Assembly: GCA_049509675.1 (NCBI GenBank) | Contig: JBEKZQ010000319.1 | Location: 1-14,278 of the forward strand | From: JBEKZQ01 sp049509675 | Lineage (GTDB): Bacteria; Planctomycetota; Planctomycetia; Pirellulales; Thermoguttaceae | Reading direction: 5' to 3' | Length of the DNA stretch: 14,278 bases | In this document: one piece after another, positions 6,657 through 13,182 of the stretch | How the letters are laid out: every line of letters starts with the position of its first letter | Position numbering within the stretch: the first letter of the stretch is position 1 | The notes under the pieces: model-generated | What the model saw: the letters and a program-made list of their open reading frames with translations, nothing else | Databases searched by the model: none | Told to the model about the DNA's origin: nothing | Position numbers and translations under genes: made by a program

Positions 6657-7421
6657 ATGTGCCGCTTCGTCATTGCCATTGCACTGTTGCTCTCGGTTTC
6701 GACCCAAGACATTCCGGCCGCGCTGACGGCTTCGGCCGCCGTGAAGCAGGCGGCCAAGGGCCAACGGATTCCAGCCAAAGTGGAAAAGAAAAATTCCGGG
6801 CTGACGCGCGAGGCTCCGGCCGCTTCGCACGGCAAGGTCCGCGTGCGACATCCTGTTAGCGTCGAGGCGGCGCTAGAACAGACGCTGGAAGTGCAGTTCA
6901 CCCAACGGCCGTTGACCGAGGTCGCCGAATTCTTCGCCAAGGCCCTGGACATCGAAATCGTGCTGGATCGCAAAGCGCTGGATTATGTCGCCATCAATCC
7001 GGATATGCCGGTCACGTTCAGTTGCAAGCGATTGCCGTTCCATGTCATTTTGAGCCTGGCGCTCAAACCGCTCAATTTGGCCTGGACCGTTGAGGACGGC
7101 GTTCTGCTCATCACGACGCCGGAGACCGAGGAGCAGATGCTCAGCACGCGAGTCTACGACGTGGCCGACCTGGTCGTCTGCCGCGACACGCACAATCAGC
7201 CGTGGGAGGATTACGAACCGCTCAAAGATCTGATTACCTGGTCGTGCGTCAGAGCTACCAAGTGCATCGAAAAATTGCCGCCCTATTGCGAGACATCCGC
7301 GCCGTGGCGGCGAAAAAGAGCGGCGGCAGCGACCCGCCGCGGCGCGATCCGTCGTCCGCGCCAATTGGCGTGGTGTCTTGAGTTGCAATTCGAGGATTTG
7401 AGATCTCAAATTTCAGATTGA
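6657..7421 (+). CDS. Exported STN/secretin-like domain protein, C-terminus scrambled by frame change
   Basis: The reading frame has 254 residues. The ATG at 6657 has a purine-rich AGGGGA 7 bases upstream and opens a signal peptide (MCRFVIAIALLLSVSTQ). The TTG at 6615 lies just after the repeat and is less likely. The middle, LTEVAEFFAKALDIEIVLDRKAL through LKPLNLAWTVEDGVLLITTPE, is the STN/secretin N-domain pattern (beta-alpha-beta with the conserved 'xxxDGVLLITT' strand), followed by RVYDVADLVV. This arrangement is common in exported planctomycete proteins. From about 7236 the frame gives basic, low-complexity residues ending in translated repeat (LRSQISD), while a different frame from 7229 continues the expected family sequence. 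I infer a deletion whose length is not a multiple of three, or a sequencing error. The gene is probably a recent pseudogene or makes a truncated product. Confidence 0.7.
   Translation: MCRFVIAIALLLSVSTQDIPAALTASAAVKQAAKGQRIPAKVEKKNSGLTREAPAASHGKVRVRHPVSVEAALEQTLEVQFTQRPLTEVAEFFAKALDIEIVLDRKALDYVAINPDMPVTFSCKRLPFHVILSLALKPLNLAWTVEDGVLLITTPETEEQMLSTRVYDVADLVVCRDTHNQPWEDYEPLKDLITWSCVRATKCIEKLPPYCETSAPWRRKRAAAATRRGAIRRPRQLAWCLELQFEDLRSQISD
7229..7381 (+). pseudogene. Out-of-frame C-terminal remnant of the STN-domain gene
   Basis: Frame 2 reads SDYLVVRQSYQVHRKIAALL, then RDIRAVAAKKSGG, and stops at TGA 7379-7381. The 'LVVxQsyxVHxxIaaLLxdlR' pattern is the expected end of this planctomycete family, as I remember it, where it follows the YDVADLVV...LKDLIT part after a Gly/Pro-rich segment of roughly 20-30 residues. 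That segment is absent here, so the two halves appear joined by a deletion near 7230-7245. Confidence 0.6.
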
Positions 7422-7448
7422 TGAATTTGAGATCTCGAATCTCAGATC
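7395..7448. repeat. Heptamer repeat with perfect 16-bp palindrome
   Basis: Degenerate gatttga units contain the perfect palindrome atttgagatctcaaat (7396-7411) and a second near-palindrome at 7425-7440. It follows the STN gene, whose shifted frame runs into it. Confidence 0.75.
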
Positions 7449-7470
7449 GGCAAGGGCCCATTGAGTCATT

Positions 7471-7507
7471 CCCTCACCCCGACCCTCGCCCGGAGGGAGA
7501 GGGGGAC
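7471..7507 (+). repeat. REP-like CTCACCCC palindrome
   Basis: The segment ccctcaccccgaccctcgcc followed by cggagggagaggggg is a GC-rich palindrome of the same family as 10201-10237 and, reversed, 2205-2245. It lies in the spacer between the convergent ends of the STN gene and the sigma operon. Confidence 0.8.
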
Positions 7508-7522
7508 TGCTCCGCCGGGTGC

Positions 7523-7539
7523 CACTGGCTCCGCCAGTG
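7523..7539. repeat. Short hairpin repeat
   Basis: The 7-bp perfect stem cactggc/gccagtg encloses a 3-base loop (tcc). It lies between the stop codons of two convergent genes and could contribute to termination, although no T-tract follows. Confidence 0.55.
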
Positions 7540-7632
7540 CTTCCACGTGGTTGGCCAAGCATGACTCGTACGGGAAGTGACGGGACTCGCCGACCAACGC
7601 TGCGCGTCGGTGCCCGTCGCCCCACGCTTTTC

Positions 7633-7653
7633 TAATCCCCAATCCCCAATCCC
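7633..7653 (+). repeat. Heptamer tandem repeat (tccccaa)
   Basis: Nearly three copies of tccccaa, immediately downstream of the stop codon of the minus-strand gene at 7673. It is another 7-bp array with a sequence unrelated to gatttga. Confidence 0.7.
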
Positions 7654-7672
7654 TAGCCCAAATCCCTTGTCC

Positions 7673-8722
7673 TCAGCCCGCCTTCTCCGCCGGCTTCTTC
7701 CCACGCCCGCGATCCACGGCCGGCTTCTTCGCATGCGCCGGCCGACGTGCGGCGGCCTCGCCGGACTTCGCCGGCACCACGTACAACTCCCGCAACCGCT
7801 GCAGCATCTCCTCGCCCGGCAAACTCATGAGCCGGTCGCGCTCCGCGTCGGAAAGCTGGTACTCGAAGAATTCGGCCAGTTGCTCGTCCAAGGCGGGAAT
7901 GTCGACGCCCGCCTCCCGCCGGGCCGCCAACTCCTGACGCGCCGCCTGACGCAGCCAGGTGGTCAACACGCGGCCCTGCTCGGCCGGGGATTTCGATTCC
8001 AGGTGACTGCGGCTCTCGGGCGAAAGCTGTGTGCGCAACTCCGACACGTCGTGCTCGCTAAGCACCGGATGCACGGCCGGATTGGTCGACTGCCAGCGCT
8101 CCAATAAGGGAAGCATGAGCACCCGCTGCCGCGGCGCCTTGCTCATCTTGATAAGCTGATGCCGCCGCGCCTCGGGCTGCATTTCCAACAGCCCCGATTC
8201 CTGCTCCCGCACGTACTGCTCCATCCAATGCACGATCGCCTCACGGTCCTTGCTCGGGAGCCGGCGGCTGACGGCCTTGGCCTGCTCGTCCTGAATGCGT
8301 TTGATCTGTTTGATTCGCTTTTTCGGCGACAATTCCTGCAGTTCCGCCCGGCGGTAGGGCTGAAGCGTGGCCAGCCAACGGCAATAGCGCTTCATGATCT
8401 CGCGGAGCTTCTCGGCGTCGGGCGCCTGCTGCAGTTGTTCGTGGAGTTGCCGGATGCGCTTCTTCTCGGCCGCACTGAGGGCCTGATATTGCTCCTGGCG
8501 GCGCAAGAGCAGTTCCTTTTGCCCCGGGTCCATGCTTTCGACGCGGGCCCGTCGCTGGGCCAACGATTCCTCGCCCACCACGGCCGCGGCGGCCAAGGCC
8601 GCCAAGGTCACCGAAATCACCAAGAGGACGGCCGCCGATGTAAAGCGGACAGTCCCATTTTCCTGCGATCGCGAGCGATCGCCCAACGAAAATAGGGACA
8701 GTCCCCTGACGCTATTGCGCAT
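7673..8722 (-). CDS. Membrane-anchored or exported helical protein of unknown function in the sigma-factor operon
   Basis: A 349-residue protein. A hydrophobic segment at about residues 24-44 (AAVLLVISVTLAALAAAA) is a signal anchor or signal peptide. The rest is charged helix with repeated 'Lsp..r..l' motifs (LSAAEKKRIRQL, LSPKKRIKQI, LSPESRSHL, LSDAERDRLMSL) that recall DUF3106-type proteins; that link is a guess. The C-terminus is Lys/Ala-rich. I chose the ATG at 8722 because GGAGG lies 9 bases upstream. The ATG at 8731 abuts that site with no spacer. The gene overlaps the anti-sigma stop by 11 bp, which points to translational coupling. The N-terminal residues before the membrane segment (RGLSLF...QENGTVRF) are encoded by a palindromic repeat, so the original start region has been altered. 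Its position suggests a partner or target of the sigma/anti-sigma pair. Confidence 0.75.
   Translation of the reverse strand: MRNSVRGLSLFSLGDRSRSQENGTVRFTSAAVLLVISVTLAALAAAAVVGEESLAQRRARVESMDPGQKELLLRRQEQYQALSAAEKKRIRQLHEQLQQAPDAEKLREIMKRYCRWLATLQPYRRAELQELSPKKRIKQIKRIQDEQAKAVSRRLPSKDREAIVHWMEQYVREQESGLLEMQPEARRHQLIKMSKAPRQRVLMLPLLERWQSTNPAVHPVLSEHDVSELRTQLSPESRSHLESKSPAEQGRVLTTWLRQAARQELAARREAGVDIPALDEQLAEFFEYQLSDAERDRLMSLPGEEMLQRLRELYVVPAKSGEAAARRPAHAKKPAVDRGRGKKPAEKAG
8646..8708 (-). repeat. Palindromic element family A, copy 2, in frame at the start of a gene
   Basis: On the minus strand it runs from caggggactgtccctatttt to gaaaatgggactgtcc, with gcgatcgctcgcgatcgc at the centre. It is homologous along its whole length to 253-318. 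It has the same orientation relative to the coding strand and the same register in the right half (gaa aat ggg act gtc, ENGTV). It lies between the start codon and the membrane segment of the gene at 7673-8722. Confidence 0.8.
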
Positions 8723-9215
8723 CGTCAACATCCTCCGCAAAAAGATTCTCGTCGCCGAGCATTCGCAGGAACTTGAGGCTGTCGACTTGGCGGTACTGAT
8801 CGAGGTTTTCCAGCAGCGGCAGGTCCTGGAGCAATTGCCGGTTCGGGTCGGGGGCAGCCGCGGTGACCAGCAAGAATCCGGCCAGGGCGGCGGCCAGCAG
8901 TCCGCCGCCCAGCAGCAGTCCGCGGCGCAGGCGGCGGGGGTTCGGGCCGCCCAAAGCGCCGGGCTGCTCGGCCTCCGCTGCCACAGCCACCATGGCCAAG
9001 GTGGAATGCGTGAAGCTGACGTCCGGCGGCGGAGCGTCCAATTTGTCCAACAGTTGCCAGGTGCGGTCCAGCCCTTGCACCAGGAGGCGAATCTCCGGCT
9101 CATCGGCCAGGCGCTGCTCGATCCGCCGGCTGGCCTCCGCGTCAAGCTCGCCGTCGAGATAGGCCACGAGTTCTTCGCGGAGCTGGATCTCGTCGTTGCC
9201 GGGCTCGTTGCTCAT
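8712..9215 (-). CDS. Membrane anti-sigma factor
   Basis: A 167-residue protein. The N-terminal cytoplasmic part, with LREELVAYLDGELDAEASRR (about residues 12-31) and ADEPEIR, is the typical helical anti-sigma domain of the zf-HC2-like class, but the zinc-binding His/Cys residues are missing. A single transmembrane segment (about residues 100-122, GLLLGGGLLAAALAGFLLVT) follows a basic stop (RRLRRG), and a short outer domain follows (PNRQLLQDLPLLENLDQYRQ). The start at 9215 overlaps the sigma-factor stop in an ATGA, with GAGGAA 8 bases upstream. It is inferred to sequester the sigma factor encoded immediately upstream; the outer part presumably senses an envelope signal. Confidence 0.85.
   Translation of the reverse strand: MSNEPGNDEIQLREELVAYLDGELDAEASRRIEQRLADEPEIRLLVQGLDRTWQLLDKLDAPPPDVSFTHSTLAMVAVAAEAEQPGALGGPNPRRLRRGLLLGGGLLAAALAGFLLVTAAAPDPNRQLLQDLPLLENLDQYRQVDSLKFLRMLGDENLFAEDVDDAQ
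8732..8736 (-). promoter_or_regulatory. Ribosome binding site for the gene starting at 8722
   Basis: GGAGG on the minus strand lies inside the end of the anti-sigma gene, 9 bases from the ATG at 8722. It decides between the two candidate ATG codons at 8731 and 8722. Confidence 0.65.
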
Positions 9216-9883
9216 GGTTGATCTTCCTCTTCCCCGTCCGTTTTTCCCGCATCGCCCGCCGGCCATGCCCCTTGCTGGAAGTAGGGTTCCAGAACGGCAC
9301 GGAGGTTTTCGCGGGCGCGCGACAGCAGCGACTTGACCGCCTGGTTGCTCAGGCCGAGCGTTTCGCCGATGTCGGCGTAGCTCATCCCCTCGAACTTGCT
9401 GAGCAACACGGCGAGCCGCTGCCGCGGGCTGAGCGAATCCAAGGCCAGCCGCACGATTTCGCAGGTCTCCGCCTTGTCGAGTTGCCGGGCGGGCATTTGC
9501 CCGCTGCTGGCCTGAACCGAGCGGTCCAGGCGGATGCCGGTGGAACCGGCGTCGCGGCGCTGGAGCACCACCTCGCGGCGGCGCGAGGCGTCGCGCAGGG
9601 CGTTGCAAGCCACGTTGTTGGCAATCGTAAACAGCCAGGTGGCGAACTTCGCGCCGGCCACGTAGTTGGCCCGCGCCCGGTACACGCGCAAAAAAACCTC
9701 TTGCGTCAGGTCTTCGGCCTGATGCCGGCTGCCGACCAGATGTTCCAGCAGCCGCACCAGCCGCGCCTGATAGCGGACCACCAGTTCCTCGAAGGCCGCC
9801 GCGCTGCCCTCGCGCACCTCGAGCATCAACCGCACGTCGGGGTCCAGTGCATATCTTTGAGCTGATGATTCGCTGACGATCAC
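9212..9883 (-). CDS. ECF-type RNA polymerase sigma factor
   Basis: Sigma-70 family extracytoplasmic-function subunit that redirects RNA polymerase. From the chosen start it has 223 residues. Region 2 spans about residues 25-98 (FEELVVRYQARLVRLLEHLV, QAEDLTQEVFLRVYRA, FATWLFTIANNVACNALRD). Region 4 spans about 145-200 (LSPRQRLAVLLSKFEGMSYA, DIGETLGLSNQAVKSLLSRA). The linker between the two is about 45 residues. It ends in an acidic tail and its stop codon overlaps the anti-sigma start by 4 bp. The start is uncertain: GTG at 9883 gives VIVSESSAQRYALDPDVRLM, close to the usual N-terminus of planctomycete members as I recall. GTG at 9895 and TTG at 9943 are in-frame alternatives, and none has a well-placed Shine-Dalgarno. 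The operon promoter must lie in the spacer upstream, and autoregulation is likely by analogy. Confidence 0.92.
   Translation of the reverse strand: MIVSESSAQRYALDPDVRLMLEVREGSAAAFEELVVRYQARLVRLLEHLVGSRHQAEDLTQEVFLRVYRARANYVAGAKFATWLFTIANNVACNALRDASRRREVVLQRRDAGSTGIRLDRSVQASSGQMPARQLDKAETCEIVRLALDSLSPRQRLAVLLSKFEGMSYADIGETLGLSNQAVKSLLSRARENLRAVLEPYFQQGAWPAGDAGKTDGEEEDQP
9224..9229 (-). promoter_or_regulatory. Ribosome binding site of the anti-sigma gene
   Basis: GAGGAA on the minus strand, 8 bases before the ATG at 9215, inside the last codons of the sigma gene. It supports MSNEPG as the anti-sigma start. Confidence 0.65.
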
Positions 9884-10000
9884 GATAGTTTCCACCGGCG
9901 GTGGTCGAAGGGCGCCTCCCTGAACTTCAGCAAAGCGGCGCAACCGAACGCGGACTACTCTTGCGGCCGGACTCCTTCAAAACGCCGTCCACAAGTTCCC

Positions 10001-10022
10001 CTCTCCCTCCGGGAGATGGGGA
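10001..10022 (+). repeat. Degenerate REP-like palindrome
   Basis: The segment ctctccctccgggagatggg is an eroded version of the ctctcccggagggagag core seen at 10201-10237. Confidence 0.55.
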
Positions 10023-10089
10023 CTCTCGGCAAGTATCGGTCTGCCGAATTGCCAGTCATCTCCAGCGTCCCCTCACCCCCAGAGGAACT

Positions 10090-10190
10090 GCAAAGTCTGG
10101 CGCGAAAGGGGTCAGGTCCATGTTTTCGGTCAAGAGTTTAGCCAATGGCTACGCCGACAAGCCGAAAAATGGACCAGACCCCGACTTTGC
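10090..10190 (+). repeat. Palindromic element family C
   Basis: Left arm 10090-10129 and right arm 10162-10190 pair as gcaaagtc plus ggggtc-ggtccat-ttttcgg, with one mismatch and one bulge, except for a 10-base segment (about 10098-10107) present only in the left arm. The loop contains the short hairpin tagccaatggcta (10139-10151). The layout of long arms around a small inner hairpin, and the ggggtc...tttt motif, resemble families A and B. Confidence 0.8.
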
Positions 10191-10200
10191 AATTCTCCTG

Positions 10201-10237
10201 CCCTCACCCCGGCCCTCTCCCGGAGGGAGAGGGGGAC
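10201..10237 (+). repeat. REP-like CTCACCCC palindrome
   Basis: The segment ccctcaccccggccctctcc followed by cggagggagagggggac has a perfect ccctctccc/gggagaggg-type core. It is the clearest of the copies in the window. Confidence 0.85.
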
Positions 10238-10288
10238 CGTGCGTTTCAAAGCCGACTATTCCAGTCTAGTCCAAGCCGGGTGTCGCGG

Positions 10289-11317
10289 CTACAGCGGGCG
10301 CCGCCGCAACTGCCCGCAGGCGCCGTCGATCCGCTCGCCCTTGCGATGGCGGACAACCACGTTCAGGCCTCCGGCGGTGGCCGCCGCCACGAACCGGGCC
10401 ACGGCCTGCGGCGACGGCCTGCGATACGGCAGGTCGGGAACCGGGTTATAGGGGATCAGGTTCACCAGCGCCGGCCGGCCCTTGAGCAACGTGGCCAGCC
10501 GCCGGGCATGCTCGACTCGATCGTTCACCGCGGCGAGCAAAGTATACTCGAAGGTCACGCGGCGGCCGGTCTTTTCAAAATACTCGTCCGTCGCCGCCAG
10601 GACCACGGCGATGCCGATTTGCCGATTGGCCGGTATCAGGCGGTTGCGCAGCTCATCGTCGGCTGCGTGCAGCGAGACCGCCAGGTGGTATTGGCAGTTC
10701 CGTTGGGCCAGGCGGCGAATCCCGCCGGGCAGGCCCACGGTGGAGATCGTGACCCGCCGGGCGCCGATCTCCAGGGCATCCGGGGCCGTAACCACGGCCA
10801 GCGCTTCGAGCACGGCGTCGAGATTGGCCAGCGGTTCGCCCATCCCCATGACGACAATGTGGCTCAATCGCTCCTGCGGGGAGAGCAACTGTTGGAGTTG
10901 CAGGATTTGTTCGATGATTTCGCCGGCCGTCAGGTTTCGGGCCACGCCTTCCAGGCCGCTGGCGCAGAAAACGCATCCCATGCCGCAGCCGACCTGGGTG
11001 CTGATGCAGACGGCACAATGCCGCCGGTCATTGCGCAAGAGTACGCACTCGATCCGTTGGCCGTCGGCCAGTTCCAGCAAGAGTTTTTCGCTGCCATCGC
11101 CCGCCTTCTGCCCGGCCGCCACGTGCGCCGTCCAGATCTGGAACTCGCCGGCCAACAGATCGCGGAACGTCTGCGGCAAATCGGTCATCTGGGCGAACGA
11201 TGTTGCCCGGCGGCGGAAAAGCCACTGCCGCACCTGGGCCGCCCGATAAGCGGGCAGTCCCCGCGCCGAGCACCAGGCTTGCCATTGGTCGGGCGATTGA
11301 TCGAGAAGATGGAGCAT
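10289..11317 (-). CDS. rlmN: Dual-specificity RNA methyltransferase RlmN (radical SAM)
   Basis: A 342-residue protein. RlmN methylates C2 of adenosine 2503 in 23S rRNA and, in characterised members, A37 of some tRNAs. The N-terminal helical RNA-binding part includes YRAAQVRQWLFRR (about residues 24-36) and MTDLPQTFRDLL. The radical SAM cluster motif CxxxCxxC is at C111, C115 and C118 (STQVGCGMGCVFC). The SAM-binding region has VVMGMGEPLANLD. C104 and C334 (IDGACGQL) correspond to the two catalytic cysteines of E. coli RlmN (C118 and C355), so chemistry should be intact; C334 distinguishes it from mere radical SAM relatives. Its ATG lies 16 bases beyond the epmB stop on the same strand, suggesting one transcript. 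There is no clear Shine-Dalgarno. Confidence 0.96.
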   Translation of the reverse strand: MLHLLDQSPDQWQAWCSARGLPAYRAAQVRQWLFRRRATSFAQMTDLPQTFRDLLAGEFQIWTAHVAAGQKAGDGSEKLLLELADGQRIECVLLRNDRRHCAVCISTQVGCGMGCVFCASGLEGVARNLTAGEIIEQILQLQQLLSPQERLSHIVVMGMGEPLANLDAVLEALAVVTAPDALEIGARRVTISTVGLPGGIRRLAQRNCQYHLAVSLHAADDELRNRLIPANRQIGIAVVLAATDEYFEKTGRRVTFEYTLLAAVNDRVEHARRLATLLKGRPALVNLIPYNPVPDLPYRRPSPQAVARFVAAATAGGLNVVVRHRKGERIDGACGQLRRRPL

Positions 11318-11333
11318 GATTCATTTTAGCCGT

Positions 11334-12371
11334 TCACGCCAGGACTTCCTTGCCGGCGGCGCCGGGCGTATCGCGCACATAGCGGGGAACCGCGTAGCCG
11401 GGCAGCCGTGCGCGAAGCTGCTCGACAAGCTCCACGCCCCGGCCCTGCGGCACCTCGAAATGCGCCGCCCCGGCCACCCGATCCAACTGGTGCAAGTAAT
11501 ATGGCATTACCCGCAGGTTGATCAGCCGCCTGCACAACTCATTGAGGGCCTGGAGCGAATCGTTTACCCCCCGCAAGAGGACAGCCTGGTTGAGCACGGG
11601 GATGCCGGCGTCGACCAGGCGGCCCAGGGCAGCCTCTACCGCGGTGTCGATCTCTGCCGCATGATTGGCATGGACGACCACGACCGTGGCGAGCCTTGTT
11701 TGACGCAAGGCCGTCAGCAATTCATGCGTAACCCGCTGGGGAATCATCACAGGCAGCCGCGTGTGAATGCGAAGCCGGCGAATATGGGGTATCTCGGCAA
11801 TCTGCTCGACAATTCCCGCAATCGCAGAATCGGGATACGTCAGCGGATCGCCGCCGCTGAGGATGATTTCCTCGATCGTCGTTTCGGCGGTGATGACTGA
11901 AAAGGCGCGATCGGGCAGCAAAAGGGGGGCAACTGGATTCAGCGTGCCGTAGGGAAAGTGCCGGCGGAAGCAGAAACGGCAGTGGACGGCGCACGCGCCA
12001 GTTGTTACCATCAATAGTCTGCCATGGTACTTCCGCAGCACCCCGGGGCAGCAGGCGGCGGACCGCTCCGCCAAGGGATCGCGGACGAACTGCGGCTCGA
12101 CGGCCAGTTCCTCCATCCGTGGCAGGACCTGCAAGAGCAAGGGATCGCAAGGATCGCCGTGTCGGATGCGGCCCAGAAAGGTCCGCGGCACAAGCAGGGG
12201 AAAATCCCCTGCGGCGTGCCGGGCCGCCCGGGCCAGCGCCGGAGGCAATTCCAGCAGCCGGCACAGTTCGGCCGGGTCGCGGACCGACTCGACCAGGGCG
12301 GTCTGCCAACCGCCGCAGGTCGTGGCGGGCGGAGTGCTGGGGCCGGCGGTCGCAGCGACGGAAAGTGCCAT
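11334..12371 (-). CDS. epmB: EF-P beta-lysylation protein EpmB (lysine 2,3-aminomutase)
   Basis: A 345-residue radical SAM/PLP enzyme that isomerises (S)-alpha-lysine to (R)-beta-lysine for EF-P modification. It aligns from end to end with E. coli EpmB as I recall it: VPRTFLGRIRHGDPCDPLLL, GVLRKYHGRLLMVTTGACAV, the cluster motif C127-C131-C134 (CAVHCRFCFRRHFPY), LSGGDPL, RLRIHTRLPVMIP and MPYYLHQLDRVAGAAHF. The likely PLP lysine is K341 in the terminal GAAGKEVLA, matching the Gly-rich lysine segment of clostridial lysine aminomutase. Length matches EpmB, not the longer catabolic KamA. The ATG at 12371 is chosen from this match; the frame stays open further but only as the antisense of efp and epmA. 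It is divergent from efp and followed by rlmN. Confidence 0.93.
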   Translation of the reverse strand: MALSVAATAGPSTPPATTCGGWQTALVESVRDPAELCRLLELPPALARAARHAAGDFPLLVPRTFLGRIRHGDPCDPLLLQVLPRMEELAVEPQFVRDPLAERSAACCPGVLRKYHGRLLMVTTGACAVHCRFCFRRHFPYGTLNPVAPLLLPDRAFSVITAETTIEEIILSGGDPLTYPDSAIAGIVEQIAEIPHIRRLRIHTRLPVMIPQRVTHELLTALRQTRLATVVVVHANHAAEIDTAVEAALGRLVDAGIPVLNQAVLLRGVNDSLQALNELCRRLINLRVMPYYLHQLDRVAGAAHFEVPQGRGVELVEQLRARLPGYAVPRYVRDTPGAAGKEVLA

Positions 12372-12500
12372 AGGGCCATAGTACCATATACTTTGCGCGG
12401 TATGAAATGGAACCGTGGCAATAGGGAACGGATCGTAGCATGATGAACCGTTCACGTTAAAACAAATACCCCAGAAGAAAGCAGAACAGAAAGAGCAACG
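12372..12500. promoter_or_regulatory. Divergent promoter region between epmB and efp
   Basis: A 129-bp spacer, AT-richer than its surroundings (for example cgttaaaacaaatacc). It must drive efp rightward and epmB-rlmN leftward unless efp is read from a distal promoter. I cannot pick convincing -35/-10 pairs by eye. It is one of the few spacers here without repeats. Confidence 0.5.
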
Positions 12501-13070
12501 GTGGCAACCTACAACACAAGCGACTTCCGCAAGGGGCTGAAGGTCCAGATCGAGGGCGACCCCTACCTGATGATCGAGTGCAACTTCGTGAAGCCCGGCA
12601 AGGGCCAGGCCTTGTACAAGTGCAAGCTCCGGCACCTGATCCGGGGCACGGTCCTGGACCGCACCTATAAGAGCGGCGACTCGTTGGACAGCGCCGACGT
12701 CGAGGAGATCGAGGCCCAATTCCTCTACCGCCAGGCCGACACGTTCGTGTTCATGGACAACGAAAGCTACGAACAGTACGAACTGACGCGGGAGCAGGTG
12801 GGCGACGCCTGGATGTATCTCAAGGAAAGCATGTTGTGCAGCATGGTGTTGTACAACAACAATCCGATCTCCGTAACGCCGCCGAATCACGTGATCTTGA
12901 AGATCGAGTACTGCGAGCCCGGCGTCCGCGGCAATACGGCCACCAACGTGACCAAGCCCTGCAAAGTCGAGACCGGGGCCGAGTTCCAATGTCCCTCGTT
13001 CGTGGAAATGGGGCAGTTGATCAAGATCGACACCCGCACCGGCGAGTACCTCGAGCGGGCCAAAGAGTAG
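12501..13070 (+). CDS. efp: Elongation factor P
   Basis: A 189-residue translation factor that binds between the ribosomal P and E sites and promotes peptide-bond formation at polyproline stretches. Domain I holds the loop FVKPGKGQA with Lys34 at the usual modified position, as in beta-lysylated EF-P of E. coli. Domains II and III are complete, with NNNPISVTPPNHVILKIEYC and the C-terminal signature IKIDTRTGEYLERAK. The start is GTG at 12501; a weak purine run (agaaagag) lies 5 bases upstream. The presence of epmA just downstream and epmB divergently upstream indicates that Lys34 is beta-lysylated. The EF-P hydroxylase EpmC is not seen in the window. Confidence 0.97.
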   Translation: MATYNTSDFRKGLKVQIEGDPYLMIECNFVKPGKGQALYKCKLRHLIRGTVLDRTYKSGDSLDSADVEEIEAQFLYRQADTFVFMDNESYEQYELTREQVGDAWMYLKESMLCSMVLYNNNPISVTPPNHVILKIEYCEPGVRGNTATNVTKPCKVETGAEFQCPSFVEMGQLIKIDTRTGEYLERAKE

Positions 13071-13084
13071 TCTTTCACGGCAAA

Positions 13085-13182
13085 GTTGAGATTTGACATC
13101 TGACATCTGAGATTTGAGATTTGAGATTTGAGATCTGACATCTGAGATTTGAGATTTGAGATTTGAAATTTGAAATCTGAGA
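13085..13182 (+). repeat. Long heptamer tandem repeat array (gagattt/gacatct)
   Basis: About fourteen 7-bp units (gatttga, gatctga, catctga variants) fill the gap between efp and epmA and run into the first codons of epmA. The array is not a CRISPR: there are no spacers. It shares its unit with 6572-6613 and 7395-7448. Confidence 0.88.

Larger units (their letters stand above)
9884..10288. other. Gene-free spacer upstream of the sigma operon and downstream of rlmN
   Basis: About 400 bases with no convincing coding sequence. It holds, left to right, the presumed sigma-operon promoter (not recognisable by eye), a degenerate REP-like palindrome (about 10001-10022), a truncated REP start (about 10070-10086), a complex palindrome (10090-10190) and a complete REP-like palindrome (10201-10237). 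Open frames through it encode only translated repeat. Confidence 0.7.

Noticed and set aside
8723..9145. N-terminal extension of the gene at 7673-8722 through the anti-sigma region
   Set aside because: The residues are a W/S/C/R-rich shadow of the anti-sigma gene read in another frame. A GGAGG site and an ATG at 8722 give a proper start.
9216..9608. N-terminal extension of the anti-sigma frame into the sigma gene
   Set aside because: The sequence is a P/A/R-rich shadow of the sigma factor. ATG at 9215 with GAGGAA upstream and ATGA overlap is the natural start.
9884..9943. TTG start at 9943 for the sigma factor
   Set aside because: It adds 20 residues rich in R, P and G with no sigma homology. 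GTG at 9883 or 9895 gives a more typical N-terminus, although the exact start remains open.
13085..13182. Possible CRISPR array
   Set aside because: Units are 7 bp in direct contact with no unique spacers, and there are no cas genes.
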